A stretch of 25,442 nucleotides of DNA from a virus. The translations under genes were made by a program, and so were the position numbers. Numbering within the stretch: the stretch's first letter is position 1; each line of letters begins with the position of its first letter. Under the pieces are notes generated by a model, which saw only the letters and a program-made list of their open reading frames with translations, ran no database searches and had not been told where the DNA came from. The stretch is taken from positions 1-25,442 of the IMG/VR virus record IMGVR_UViG_3300046459_000564, one strand, 5' to 3'. Of the stretch, positions 9,432 to 17,480 are shown piece by piece.

Positions 9432-10286
9432 TTATCCGCGGGGTCCGTAAACTTTGTGCCCTACGTGGCCCGCGACAAGGCCGAAGTCCACGTAGGGTTG
9501 ATGGTTCGCTGCGAGGGCGCGGGTGCAAAAAGCTACATCTTCACCCATGCCGAGGCAGCTATGCGTCCGCGCCGTAGCTTGCGCAGCCGCTAAGATACCG
9601 TGGGCCTTTGCGGCGTGCTCGCCGGTTAGTGGCCCCTCTGAAAAAACCTTGAGTGCCCGGCCTACCGCGGCCATAAGCTCATGCTCGCTACTCGTGAACC
9701 AGTGCCCGTGACGACCGCCGGGGTCGCGCGCGAGATACGGAAACTTGCGTTCGATGTCCTCGAAAACGGTGCGGTGTATCAGTAGGCAGCCGGTGCCCAC
9801 CCACTTCGTCGGCCTCAGTTCGTCGCGGGGCACCTTGCGCGCGTCGGCCTCGTGGTCCGCGCGAGCCGCACCCTCGTTATACATCGGTTTGTTCGCGCCG
9901 GGCTGCCGTCCGAAATACAGCGCGCCGACGAGGGACTTCCCGTGGCTGAGTAGCCGGTCGATGGTGTTGTAACTGGCGAACGGCTCCGGTAACGCAAATC
10001 CCGTGTGCGCATTATACCAGAGCGCGTTGCCGAAGGGCAGCACCATGTCGTCGTCGATGGTCAGCATCCACTCAAGGCTCGATTGCAGAAAAAGGTCTGC
10101 GCATGTATTCCGGCTGTGGGCCACGAAGGCGTCCCCGAAGTTCAGCATACTGGCGGTGCGCCGCTTGTCCGTAAGCTGCGCCACGCAGAATGCTGTCATC
10201 GGATTCGTCTGCTTCATCCAGGGCAGCACGAGCATGACCTTCTTGTCGAGGACGGTCACGCTGTTAGTTGGAGTTGTCGCAATCAT
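9432..10286 (-). CDS. Glycosyltransferase, GT2/GT-A-like
   Basis: 284 residues. Typical GT-A elements: VMLVLPWMK near the N terminus, WMLTIDDDMVLP (DDD at about 78-80) as the metal/nucleotide-sugar site, a WVGTGCLLIHRTVFE strand-helix (about 164-178) and GMGEDVAFCTRA (near 247), which matches the E-D acceptor-side motif of phage and bacterial GT2-like proteins. Cytoplasmic, no membrane segment. It is the first sugar gene after the scaffold; its ATG follows directly on the stop of a 32-residue membrane peptide. Substrate unknown. Confidence 0.8.
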   Translation of the reverse strand: MIATTPTNSVTVLDKKVMLVLPWMKQTNPMTAFCVAQLTDKRRTASMLNFGDAFVAHSRNTCADLFLQSSLEWMLTIDDDMVLPFGNALWYNAHTGFALPEPFASYNTIDRLLSHGKSLVGALYFGRQPGANKPMYNEGAARADHEADARKVPRDELRPTKWVGTGCLLIHRTVFEDIERKFPYLARDPGGRHGHWFTSSEHELMAAVGRALKVFSEGPLTGEHAAKAHGILAAAQATARTHSCLGMGEDVAFCTRALAANHQPYVDFGLVAGHVGHKVYGPRG

Positions 10287-10385
10287 TTAGTAGTCCCGGT
10301 CCCAACACGCCCACACTCCGATAATAATGAATATAAGAACGAATCCAAAAAATACTGCCGCAATAGTTGTCTCAAACGGGCTCAT
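10287..10385 (-). CDS. 32-residue single-pass membrane peptide
   Basis: Reads MSPFETTIAAVFFGFVLIFI, continues IIGVWACWDRDY. One strongly hydrophobic helix covers residues 8-27, flanked by a short polar N terminus and a W-D-R-D-Y tail. Start lies 1 nt after the scaffold stop, and its TAA is directly followed by the ATG of the next gene, so spacing fills the gap exactly, which supports a real gene. No known family recognised. Possible roles: membrane anchor for the sugar enzymes, or a small regulator of envelope function. Confidence 0.6.
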   Translation of the reverse strand: MSPFETTIAAVFFGFVLIFIIIGVWACWDRDY

Positions 10386-10386
10386 A

Positions 10387-11724
10387 TCACTTGTTGGCGG
10401 CGGCGCGTTCGCGTTCTTCCGTCACCTGTTTTCGCAGATTATCGAGGGCGTCTCCGGCGGACTGATTAAAGTCGTCTTTCTTCGACACGGGTGCCGGAGC
10501 ATTCGTCGGCGCATTCGACTCGCGGATGCGCGTCACGCTTCCTTGCTTGAATTTGTCCAGCTTAGCCGTCAGGTCGGCGATGGTTTTCTTGTCAACCTCA
10601 GAACCTGACTTAAGCGCAGCGTGCTCCTTTTGCAGATAGAAAAGCTGCGCGGTCGCGGTCAGCATGATGGCACGCATCTCCGGACTGTCATCTTTCATGG
10701 CCGCTTCCAGATGGCCCTTGGTCGTTTTCACAAACTCATTGTGTTCTGCGGCGGATTTACGGTCGGCTTCTGGTGCTTTCGGGTCAATCGGCTTTTCGGT
10801 GAACCAGGACAGGGACTTTGTTAGCTCCCCCAGGTGTTTTTGGGTCGCCGTATTGTGCTGAACTGCGGCGGCTTCCGCGGCCTTGGTGCGCTCCGCGACG
10901 TATTCCGTCACGTTGGTCTTGGCGGCTTCGATGGCGCGGCTTTTCTCAAACTTGCGCTGCTCAATGTCAGCAATCTTGGACTCCACGGTGCGTTGCAGCG
11001 CGGGGTCAGCGATGGCAGCGAAAAGGGCATCCATCTTGACGTTTTCCGGTCCGCCGTGCTTCTTGATTTCGGCGATAATTTCCGGGGTGGTCACTTTGGA
11101 GCGCTGAAGCTGCGCGTAGATGAATTCGCGCGTGGTTTCTACGTCCTTGTCGAAAGTTTTCCACTTCGGGTCGGACTCAATGTCGAGTTTTGCGCGCCAG
11201 GTCCGGTGGTCTTCCAATTCCTTGAGCGCTTCCGGCGGCGCAGTGTTTTTCAGTCGCTCCGCAGCTTCTGCGTTCTCCTTGCGTAGCTTTTCAAGCTCGG
11301 CTTCGAGCTTGGCAACCTCCTGGGCCGCTTTAATTTTGATGGCGGCGAAAGATTCAGCACTTTTGGGGCTGGCGTTCGGCGCGAGTGTCGGACTGTCCTT
11401 GAAAAGGGCTTCGGCGCGCTTGCGGTCGGCTTCGATTTTGTCCGCGGCAGCCTTCGCCTCGGCGATTTCAGCCTCGGTCTTTGCCGGGGGAGTATTTTCA
11501 GCGGGTTTTTCCTCTGTCGGGGCTTCTGCGGCCTTTTTCGCGGATTCTTCAGCGGATTTGGCGAGGGCGTCGAGTGCGTCAGCCGCATCTCCGCTGTCCA
11601 CGGGGGCCATATTCTGGCCGGAAATGTCCTGCGCCGCTAATTTCTGCGCAACTTCGGTGTTGTGGGCCGTCGCGTCAGGAAAAGTCTCCAGCGCTACCTT
11701 GTTTGTGTTAGTGTTTTCGGGCAT
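10387..11724 (-). CDS. Scaffold-like head assembly protein (probable)
   Basis: 445 residues, highly charged, Ala/Glu/Lys-rich and mostly helical. An acidic, low-complexity N terminus (to about residue 95) precedes a long coiled coil (around 133-165, KLEAELEKLRKENAEAAERL), further helices rich in E/K, and a basic C-terminal tail ending EERERAAANK. No Cys is apparent. Phage scaffolds commonly have this composition and a C-terminal basic helix that binds capsid protein. Position after portal and before the capsid gene fits the same role. No protease motif was found, so I do not call a fused maturation protease. Start follows the upstream stop by 6 nt (CCACCT) without a Shine-Dalgarno. Confidence 0.7.
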   Translation of the reverse strand: MPENTNTNKVALETFPDATAHNTEVAQKLAAQDISGQNMAPVDSGDAADALDALAKSAEESAKKAAEAPTEEKPAENTPPAKTEAEIAEAKAAADKIEADRKRAEALFKDSPTLAPNASPKSAESFAAIKIKAAQEVAKLEAELEKLRKENAEAAERLKNTAPPEALKELEDHRTWRAKLDIESDPKWKTFDKDVETTREFIYAQLQRSKVTTPEIIAEIKKHGGPENVKMDALFAAIADPALQRTVESKIADIEQRKFEKSRAIEAAKTNVTEYVAERTKAAEAAAVQHNTATQKHLGELTKSLSWFTEKPIDPKAPEADRKSAAEHNEFVKTTKGHLEAAMKDDSPEMRAIMLTATAQLFYLQKEHAALKSGSEVDKKTIADLTAKLDKFKQGSVTRIRESNAPTNAPAPVSKKDDFNQSAGDALDNLRKQVTEERERAAANK

Positions 11725-11730
11725 AGGTGG

Positions 11731-12036
11731 TTATTCGTTGAGTTTTTTACCGTCAGAGTGAGCCTCGTCGTCTTCGAGCGGGGGGTAATTGTCCTGTGAC
11801 TTCGGCGCATCCTGCGTCGGGACCGTCAGAGTGATTATAGCCTTGAGGGATTCCTGCCATCCACGCACTTCACCGGAACGAACGCATATTTCGTTAGTAT
11901 CGCCCTTGGCTAATAGCGCCGGAACGGACTCCGCAAGCTTCGGGATAAGCCTTTGACCGGTGCGGGTGTTAAAAAACGTGCGTAGAACAGCGCAATCCTC
12001 GCTGTCCCAGGGCAAACTGTCATTCGTGATTTCCAT
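11731..12036 (-). CDS. Hypothetical protein between portal and scaffold
   Basis: 101 residues. Begins MEITNDSLPWDSEDCAVLRTFFNTRTGQRL; this looks like a helix-turn-helix pair with a conserved-style FxxTRTGQRLIPKLAE block, then a short basic segment and an acidic tail (PPLEDDEAHSDGKKLNE). Not recognised. Phages with this gene order often encode a small protein here, sometimes a head-joining or packaging accessory. It begins 19 nt after the portal stop with no Shine-Dalgarno visible. Confidence 0.65.
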   Translation of the reverse strand: MEITNDSLPWDSEDCAVLRTFFNTRTGQRLIPKLAESVPALLAKGDTNEICVRSGEVRGWQESLKAIITLTVPTQDAPKSQDNYPPLEDDEAHSDGKKLNE

Positions 12037-12055
12037 TGGTGGTCATTTTAGGGGG

Positions 12056-14161
12056 TTATGGTTGGGCTTCCGGCGGGGGTGGGCCGACGGAAGACATGAT
12101 TTGGTGGCCCTCGGCATCGTGGGCCATACTCTGCTGCTGAACTTGCTGCGCCTGGGCGTCGAGCGCGTGTAAATTCGCAATCTCAGGCCCGGCTTTCTTA
12201 AGAAAATCGAGGACAGGTTTTATTTTGTCCTTCGGCGCGCCCTGAGCTTCCCAGTTGTTCGCGTGCTCGTTGATGTGCGCTACGAGCGTCTCGAAAATTG
12301 CTGTGTGGCTCTGGCCCTCCATCATCGCGGACGCTTGTTGCTCGGCAATCGGCATCAAAATGCTCAGATGGATTTCGTGATTATCGCGGGGGGACACCGG
12401 CACCGGCTGGCCTTGCATAATGAGCGCCAGTTCCATCTGCTGTAACCGGCTCTGCTCCGCCTGCTCCGTCGGGTCGTTCGTCGGAAGCAACACGCGGTCC
12501 ACGAAGTCCGAGCCGACTCGGGCCGTGCCGTCTTCTACTTCGAGGGCGCGCTGATTATACAGCGGGTTGCCCCTTTTCTCGGTGCAAAACGCGCTCGTCA
12601 TTTGGCGCTCCGCGGGCGTTAGGTCGCGAATCGTGCTGGCCACGGGCTGCATCCGCAGTTCCTCGATTTCGGCCCGCGTCATGTGCTCCAGCAATTCCTT
12701 CTGCGCGGCCTTGGCATCTTCTTCGAGGGTGTCCGGGTCGCAAATTCGTTTTTGCATGGTGCGCACCATCGCCACGAACTGCTCCAAAAATCTGGTAATG
12801 CGCACATCCTTGGTCTCTTCTTCTCGCGCGGCGAACAAATCCACTTCCGCTTTGGTGGTGCGCTCGCCCCCGAATTGCCGGGGGCTGGTGTTGCCGATAA
12901 GTTGGTCAGCGAGCAACGCCAGATACGCGTCGAGCTTGAGGAATGGCTCAATGTCGCCGTCGATTTTTTGCTCGCGCAGGTCCCAGTCTCGGGGGATTAG
13001 GGCCATGCAGCCGATGACGTTCATCTTGAACGTGTGCAGCCGCTTCACGTCGCCCTGGACGAGAATCTTGCCGGAGAGGATACTCCTGTCAACGACTTCG
13101 TTGCGCGTCCGGTCAATCATCCCCGCGAGTTCGTATAGGTCGCGCCCGATGCCCTTGCTCCCGTGCATGGTGCCATTGCCCTTTTGGAAGGCGAAAAACG
13201 ACATGCAGTCTTCCATCCCGTCGAACCGGTCGAGCTTGGTGAAAATCTCCGACATCTCCGCGCCCGCGAGCCGGTAGTGACTGACTTTGCCGGTCACTTC
13301 CCGCACGAGCAGCGTATACACCGTGCATACGCTCGCGCCCGCCATGTAGCTAACACCGATGGTCAGTTCGCGGATTGCGTTCTGATACCAGGTTTCAATA
13401 GTGCCGCCGATGTTGAGAAGGTCTCGAATCTGGGCCGGGCTGGCGGCATTGATAGCGGCGATGGTTTGCTCAATGTTCCAACCCAATTCTTCCGCCGTTT
13501 CCCGGTCCTTGATGTAGGCGAAAAGTTCGTGCGGCAGATACATTTCCTTGAGCACGACGAACTGGGCATTCGATGCCGCCTGCTTGCAACCGTCCGGGAG
13601 AAAATTTTCTGCTTGCTGAAAAGCTTTGGGGAACCAGGTATATCCCTCGTCGAGCCACGCCGCCACGGTGTGGCCGAACAGCGCGTTGTCGAACGCCAGG
13701 TCCTCCACCAGGGTCCGCCATCCGACGCGGTTGCGGATTGTCTTGGTGATTACGTCCCGGAATTTCTCCGACTTCTCGACGTTGTTCTGCCACTTGTTAC
13801 TCAGGGTGCTGTCGGTCAGGTATTTAACACCCGAGACGGCCTCACAAAATCTGGGCGCGACTTTTTCAATCCAGAGCGGCAGTGGTTTGGTGGTAAAATT
13901 CTGCTTCCACCCCAATCCTTCGGACTCCAGTCGGGCGCTGTCGTATGGGCGCTCCGCGTTGTATTTGGCCAGGATGCGGGAATTGACCACCTGCCGCTGG
14001 CGGTTCGCGGCGATGATGGTGCGCACCACGTTGACGGCCATGCCCGAGTCCCGGATACTGCGTTGAGTCGGGTGCCCGGCGGAGTCAATCTTGGGCGATT
14101 GGATAATCCCCCCGGCGGGGTCCAGGTTGTTAGAAGTAGGATACTGCGTTTCGGCAGGCAT
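12056..14161 (-). CDS. Portal protein
   Basis: 701 residues from the ATG at 14161 (MPAETQYPTSNN). A frame to 14221 is open, but that start lies inside the upstream gene, whereas 14161 is 4 nt after a promoter-like element seen elsewhere at the same distance class. The protein is large, helix-rich in its C-terminal half, with a Gln-rich, Pro-ending tail (QAQQVQQQS, PPPPEAQP). Portal-like features: SILSGKILVQGD and MALIPRDWD in the wing/stem region, LLADQLIGNTSPRQFGGERTTKAEV and LFAAREEETKDVRITRFL, typical of podovirus-type portals where polypeptide ring subunits carry long tails. Position just after TerL and before scaffold agrees. Forms the 12-mer DNA gate at one capsid vertex. Confidence 0.85.
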   Translation of the reverse strand: MPAETQYPTSNNLDPAGGIIQSPKIDSAGHPTQRSIRDSGMAVNVVRTIIAANRQRQVVNSRILAKYNAERPYDSARLESEGLGWKQNFTTKPLPLWIEKVAPRFCEAVSGVKYLTDSTLSNKWQNNVEKSEKFRDVITKTIRNRVGWRTLVEDLAFDNALFGHTVAAWLDEGYTWFPKAFQQAENFLPDGCKQAASNAQFVVLKEMYLPHELFAYIKDRETAEELGWNIEQTIAAINAASPAQIRDLLNIGGTIETWYQNAIRELTIGVSYMAGASVCTVYTLLVREVTGKVSHYRLAGAEMSEIFTKLDRFDGMEDCMSFFAFQKGNGTMHGSKGIGRDLYELAGMIDRTRNEVVDRSILSGKILVQGDVKRLHTFKMNVIGCMALIPRDWDLREQKIDGDIEPFLKLDAYLALLADQLIGNTSPRQFGGERTTKAEVDLFAAREEETKDVRITRFLEQFVAMVRTMQKRICDPDTLEEDAKAAQKELLEHMTRAEIEELRMQPVASTIRDLTPAERQMTSAFCTEKRGNPLYNQRALEVEDGTARVGSDFVDRVLLPTNDPTEQAEQSRLQQMELALIMQGQPVPVSPRDNHEIHLSILMPIAEQQASAMMEGQSHTAIFETLVAHINEHANNWEAQGAPKDKIKPVLDFLKKAGPEIANLHALDAQAQQVQQQSMAHDAEGHQIMSSVGPPPPEAQP

Positions 14162-14165
14162 AGCG

Positions 14166-14180
14166 TCTCTAAACAGTGTG
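14166..14180 (-). promoter_or_regulatory. Candidate phage promoter element, copy B
   Basis: CACACTGTTTAGAGA on the minus strand, starting directly after the TAG of the upstream gene and ending 4 nt before the portal ATG. Same 15 bases as copy A. If the T-A/G-A boundary is the start site, the portal mRNA would have a leader of only about 8-10 nt. Confidence 0.6.
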
Positions 14181-14450
14181 CTATTCGGGGGATTTCCGCC
14201 AGATTCGTTTCCACCGGCCATCCGGGCACCGCTCGGTCGTCAGCAACACCTTGGCGTCGAGCAGACACCCGCAGAGCCCGCACTGGTCTCCGATAAGCTC
14301 CGGCCCCGGAATGCGATGCGGGCACCGGCGGCACTCATGCCAGCGATTCACTTCTTCCGCGGGATTCACCAGCGCCCGGTAGCCCCGGAAACGAGCGTAG
14401 CCGACAGCCAGCATAGCCGCGGCGAATCGAAAAGGGTTCGGTATCTTCAT
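14181..14450 (-). CDS. Small zinc-ribbon-like protein
   Basis: 89 residues from the ATG at 14450 (MKIPNPFRFAAAML), which overlaps the upstream TGA as ATGA; a longer frame to 14474 is unlikely. Two Cys pairs spaced C-R-R-C and C-G-L-C (then GC) with His residues nearby form a probable zinc knuckle or ribbon at about residues 38-62. A hydrophobic N-terminal part (FAAAMLAVGYARF) might be a short membrane or core helix. Placed between TerL and portal with another Cys-rich protein. Function unknown; nucleic-acid or protein binding is the usual role of such folds. Confidence 0.7.
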   Translation of the reverse strand: MKIPNPFRFAAAMLAVGYARFRGYRALVNPAEEVNRWHECRRCPHRIPGPELIGDQCGLCGCLLDAKVLLTTERCPDGRWKRIWRKSPE

Positions 14451-15022
14451 GGCGTGCGTCGCTTTCTCCAGCAATGGGCCGGGAGTGACGCATCGTCCAC
14501 CACGTCATGGTCCACCCACACCGACACCGGCAGGCTCTCCCCCAGGTGACTGCATCCGTTTAAACGCGCATCTATCGTCCGGCCCCCGAGAATTTCTTTG
14601 TGCATGGCACGGACTGCGGCACGACAACTGCTGCATCCCTCCGGGAGAGCCGTGTTCAGCGGGCAGGCCGCGCACACGTTCGCGCGGTTGGCGGCGTCGG
14701 TGGGGCTGGCCCAAGGCACCCGGTTGCCGGGCATCAGCCCGCGAATGAAAGACAGGTATTTGAGCACGCGCCCCTTGAGGGACGCAATCTTCAGGTGCCG
14801 CTCGTTTTCGCCGTTGATTTCGGAGCAGTGCGCCGGGTTGCGCGCGCACGCCTGGGCGCTCACTTCCGCCTCGACGTTTCCCTGCGCGCGTCCGGCGCGC
14901 TTGCGATATGCGGCTACCCGACGCATCACGTCGGCCCAAGAGTGTCCCCGGATTCGAGCGCCGTCGCTATCGGTGAAAAAATATCCGTCCCGCGGGAAAA
15001 GGTTTACGTTTATGCGCTTCAT
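14447..15022 (-). CDS. Cys-rich hypothetical protein next to terminase
   Basis: 191 residues. Starts MKRINVNLFPRDGYFFTDSDG with an ATGA overlap to TerL. The N-terminal 60 residues contain GYFFTDSDGARIRGHSWADVMRRVAAYRKRAG, resembling a small DNA- or peptide-binding beta-helix unit. At about 118-135 there is ANVCAACPLNTALPEGCSSC, a four-Cys cluster likely to bind zinc, and two further Cys lie downstream. Not recognised as a named family. Location between TerL and portal suggests packaging or connector assembly, but small TerS is not excluded. Confidence 0.7.
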   Translation of the reverse strand: MKRINVNLFPRDGYFFTDSDGARIRGHSWADVMRRVAAYRKRAGRAQGNVEAEVSAQACARNPAHCSEINGENERHLKIASLKGRVLKYLSFIRGLMPGNRVPWASPTDAANRANVCAACPLNTALPEGCSSCRAAVRAMHKEILGGRTIDARLNGCSHLGESLPVSVWVDHDVVDDASLPAHCWRKRRTP

Positions 15023-16947
15023 AAAATCGGGGTGTCGCTGAGGTAGTCTGTGGTGTTCGTGCAGTCGTGATACGCCCCGCCCTTAAGCACCCGTTCGTCG
15101 GACCAGCCGTCGAAGTCATCGGAGTCCCCCGGCATCGGAACATCGTTGCCCTTCATACTCAGTATAGTCCCGGAGCCGCGTCGGGCGGCGAATACAAAAA
15201 GCGTCAAGCTGTCGGCTTCGTCCGGGGAAGTTTTCCCAGTGCTGATGTAGTCCGCCTTCGTTTGGACTTTTTTTTGTTTGCCAGTCGTAACGAATTTTCG
15301 CTGAGTCACCTGGACTGCTAGTTTCTCCAGGTTCATGCTGGGGTGCAACAGCAAGTAGCCAAATTCCGCATACGCGCGTAGCCCGAACCAAAGTTCGCTG
15401 CAAACTCGTAAAAATTCTTCCTCACAGGTGTGAGTATCTTCCTCCATGAGCCGGGTCTTGCTTGCGCTGTTACTGTAGTTAACATCGTGTATGGCGGGGG
15501 ACCAGTCGTGCTTCATCAAGTCCGCGATGCCCGCGCCGTGACCGGTTCTGTCGCACGCGAACCATTCCGGCTTAACGCCCGCCTTCTTGTTGATTTCAAT
15601 CAGCTTTGCGCTCATGGCCACGGTGTCGCCCTTCGGCAGCATGAACTGCTGGTCCGCCTGAAGCGCCCATCGAGTGGTTGAACGACTGTTAGTATCCTTG
15701 AACATGATAGTGCGCCCGTTCGGGAATTCCAACGTCGGGGGGACCTTGTAGCCCGTGGCTCGACCCCAGCGCCCGAGGGTATACGGGGCTCCTGCGCCGC
15801 CTTCGAGCGCCAAGTCGCACGAGGCAACCGCCACGGGGGTATCGAGAAAAATGAATTCCCCGCGCATGTTGTGCAGCATTCCCGGAGGAATTACCGCGAG
15901 TTCGATGCCCTGGGGCGGATACGCGCCGCGGCCCATCGTGTAATATCCGGGCGATTGCAGCCCGCCGGAATTGAGCGCAATAGCGTCGAGCCCGGCGCGC
16001 GTTTGCAGACCGGGATAGATGGTTTTGCCAGTGACCACGTTCTCCGACTTCTCTCCGTCAAGTCGGAGCACGTCCCAGCCGCGCGTGGATTTCCACCGGA
16101 AGTGCTTGTCGATGTCGAAGCTCTCCCATCCGAACGGGGGCTCTGCGCGGATACCGACTTCGTCCCGCTGGTTGCGGGGATTGTAGGCACCAAAAATCTT
16201 GAACCCACCCACGGCCCCTTCTTCTTCAACCTGGCTCAACACGTTGTCGATGTCGCCCCACACGCCTTGCGGGATGTTCTCGATTTCGTCCAGGAACAAG
16301 AACAGCCGGGATAGCGGGCCGAAGACCGGATGCGGGACTGGCCGCGGGATACGCTTCGTTCCCTGGATGCGCCCCGCTTTCTTTTGCTTGCCCATCGGGA
16401 TGACGAGACCCTTGATTGCGCCCGCCTGATTTCGCCGGGAGCGCCCGATGAATAGTGCATTCACTTCGCCCGGCATCGGCAGCGTGGCGCTGCTGTGCAA
16501 CCGGACCAGATGCGAAAAAAGGTTCGATTCCAAGTGGTCCTCGCTCGGGCCGAGCACGCGCACCGCGGTGTATTCCGGGTCGCGAATGAATTCGAGGAAC
16601 AGCCGCACACCGACGCTGTAGGATTTGCTCATGCTGCCGCCGCCCATAATGAGCCCCTGATTCGTGGTGCGAAATAAATCCCACAGGTCTCGCGTCGATT
16701 GCGGCGCTGGGTTGAATAGTGTCGGGGTCCAGAGTATCTGTGCCGCTTCCTCCGGAGCGTCGGATTCCAGCAGGTCGTGCAGGTAGTGTGTTAGGATGGG
16801 ATTGTATTTGGCCGGATTGTCATCGGAAATCTTGACCTTCATCTTGCACGCTTCGACGACGGCCATCGCGGCTTCCCGCTTCCGGTCGGAATGCACGAGC
16901 GACGCTACCTGGGCCGCTAACACCTTAGCTGGTCCGTCAGGAAGCAT
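15019..16947 (-). CDS. terL: Terminase large subunit (ATPase/nuclease)
   Basis: 642 residues. The packaging motor that translocates phage DNA into the prohead and cuts the concatemer. ATPase part: P-loop-like GGGSMSKS at about 102-109 (divergent from the usual GxxxxGK[ST] form), Walker B LFLFLDE at 215-221, and a coupling-type GAYNPRN at 253-259. Nuclease part: three acidic centres, Asp378 in ASCDLA, Asp466 in ACDRTGHG and Asp576 in SPDEADS, as in RNase H-like terminase nucleases. Length is at the upper end for TerL. The ATG overlaps the upstream stop by one base (TAATG); the stop overlaps the next ATG. No small terminase is obvious upstream. Confidence 0.93.
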   Translation of the reverse strand: MLPDGPAKVLAAQVASLVHSDRKREAAMAVVEACKMKVKISDDNPAKYNPILTHYLHDLLESDAPEEAAQILWTPTLFNPAPQSTRDLWDLFRTTNQGLIMGGGSMSKSYSVGVRLFLEFIRDPEYTAVRVLGPSEDHLESNLFSHLVRLHSSATLPMPGEVNALFIGRSRRNQAGAIKGLVIPMGKQKKAGRIQGTKRIPRPVPHPVFGPLSRLFLFLDEIENIPQGVWGDIDNVLSQVEEEGAVGGFKIFGAYNPRNQRDEVGIRAEPPFGWESFDIDKHFRWKSTRGWDVLRLDGEKSENVVTGKTIYPGLQTRAGLDAIALNSGGLQSPGYYTMGRGAYPPQGIELAVIPPGMLHNMRGEFIFLDTPVAVASCDLALEGGAGAPYTLGRWGRATGYKVPPTLEFPNGRTIMFKDTNSRSTTRWALQADQQFMLPKGDTVAMSAKLIEINKKAGVKPEWFACDRTGHGAGIADLMKHDWSPAIHDVNYSNSASKTRLMEEDTHTCEEEFLRVCSELWFGLRAYAEFGYLLLHPSMNLEKLAVQVTQRKFVTTGKQKKVQTKADYISTGKTSPDEADSLTLFVFAARRGSGTILSMKGNDVPMPGDSDDFDGWSDERVLKGGAYHDCTNTTDYLSDTPIL

Positions 16948-17339
16948 TAGAGGGGGCGTCCGCAGTGCTCGATTAGGTCGGCGTCGTGGACGTTGGGGAA
17001 GTCAACCACCGGCGCGGATTCCCATCCGACGGCGTGGAAGTGGTGTATGCGGGGAGTGCCTGACTTGCGGTGCATCGCCGGGGTGAATGAAAAGTTCATC
17101 GCTTCGATTGGGACTAGCCAGCGGACCTTTTCGACTTCCGCGGCGAGATGGGGAAGGTTCGAGGATATTCGCCCGAGCACGTCGAATCGGGGGTGCTTCG
17201 CGGCGTTGCGGACGGTGAGGATGCGGGGGCTCCAGCCGCGCGCGGACCAGGACCGGACCCAGAGTCGGAGGATGCTCGCTTGGCTGGGGTCAGCGTGCTC
17301 CGAGCTATCCCAGTAGGTGTAAACGTTTGGTTTGGGCAT
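16947..17339 (-). CDS. Short glycosyltransferase-like protein upstream of terL
   Basis: 130 residues beginning MPKPNVYTYWDSSEHADPSQ. A strand then Y-W-D, followed by LRLWVRSWSARGWSPRILT, is the pattern that opens GT32/capsular-polysaccharide-type glycosyltransferases and phage proteins related to them. The DxD strand expected later (around residue 80-100) is replaced by WLVPIEAMNFSF, so this may be a truncated or non-catalytic relative, or an unrelated small protein. Its ATG lies 6 nt after the tRNA 3' end, so it is probably co-transcribed with the tRNA and terL. No membrane segment. Confidence 0.55.
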   Translation of the reverse strand: MPKPNVYTYWDSSEHADPSQASILRLWVRSWSARGWSPRILTVRNAAKHPRFDVLGRISSNLPHLAAEVEKVRWLVPIEAMNFSFTPAMHRKSGTPRIHHFHAVGWESAPVVDFPNVHDADLIEHCGRPL

Positions 17340-17345
17340 AAAATT

Positions 17346-17420
17346 TGGTAGCGGGGGCGGGAGTCGAACCCGCTATTTTCACGTTATGAGCGTGACGAGC
17401 TACCGTTGCTCTACCCCGCA
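17346..17420 (-). tRNA. tRNA with anticodon CAT (Met, or Ile2 if the C is modified)
   Basis: Complete cloverleaf with encoded CCA. Acceptor pairs G2-C71 to G7-C66 are perfect but 1:72 is T-T. D stem GAGC/GCTC with loop AACGGTA; anticodon stem TCACG/CGTGA and loop CTCATAA; T arm GCGGG-TTCGACT-CCCGC; discriminator A. The anticodon stem lacks the three G-C pairs typical of initiators, so an elongator Met or lysidine-type Ile is likelier. Copy C of the promoter-like element ends 2 nt before it. Confidence 0.93.
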
Positions 17421-17422
17421 GT

Positions 17423-17437
17423 TCACTAAACAGTGTG
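17423..17437 (-). promoter_or_regulatory. Candidate phage promoter element, copy C (tRNA and terL unit)
   Basis: CACACTGTTTAGTGA on the minus strand, one base different from copies A and B. It sits directly downstream of a strong terminator and 2 nt before the tRNA 5' end. Because a tRNA needs no ribosome site, this copy argues that the element is a transcription signal and not a Shine-Dalgarno substitute. Confidence 0.6.
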
Positions 17438-17439
17438 CC

Positions 17440-17480
17440 AAAAAAAGACGAGCCGCCATCCGTATTATCAGATGGCGGCT
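17440..17480 (-). terminator. Rho-independent terminator
   Basis: Perfect 10-bp stem (AGCCGCCATC / GATGGCGGCT) with a 10-nt loop, followed on the minus strand by CGTC and seven T residues. Ends the unit that contains the recombinase, the Cys-rich protein and the tRNA-like element. The next promoter-like element begins a few bases after the T tract. Confidence 0.9.

Noticed and set aside
10834-11761. Plus-strand frames opposite the scaffold gene
   Set aside because: The Ser/Ala/Phe-rich translations are complements of an E/K/A-rich coiled coil and have no matching start context.
13163-14296. Long plus-strand frame of 377 codons opposite the portal gene
   Set aside because: Mirror of a GC-rich coding sequence. 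The portal frame on the minus strand is longer, fits the operon and has recognisable portal features.
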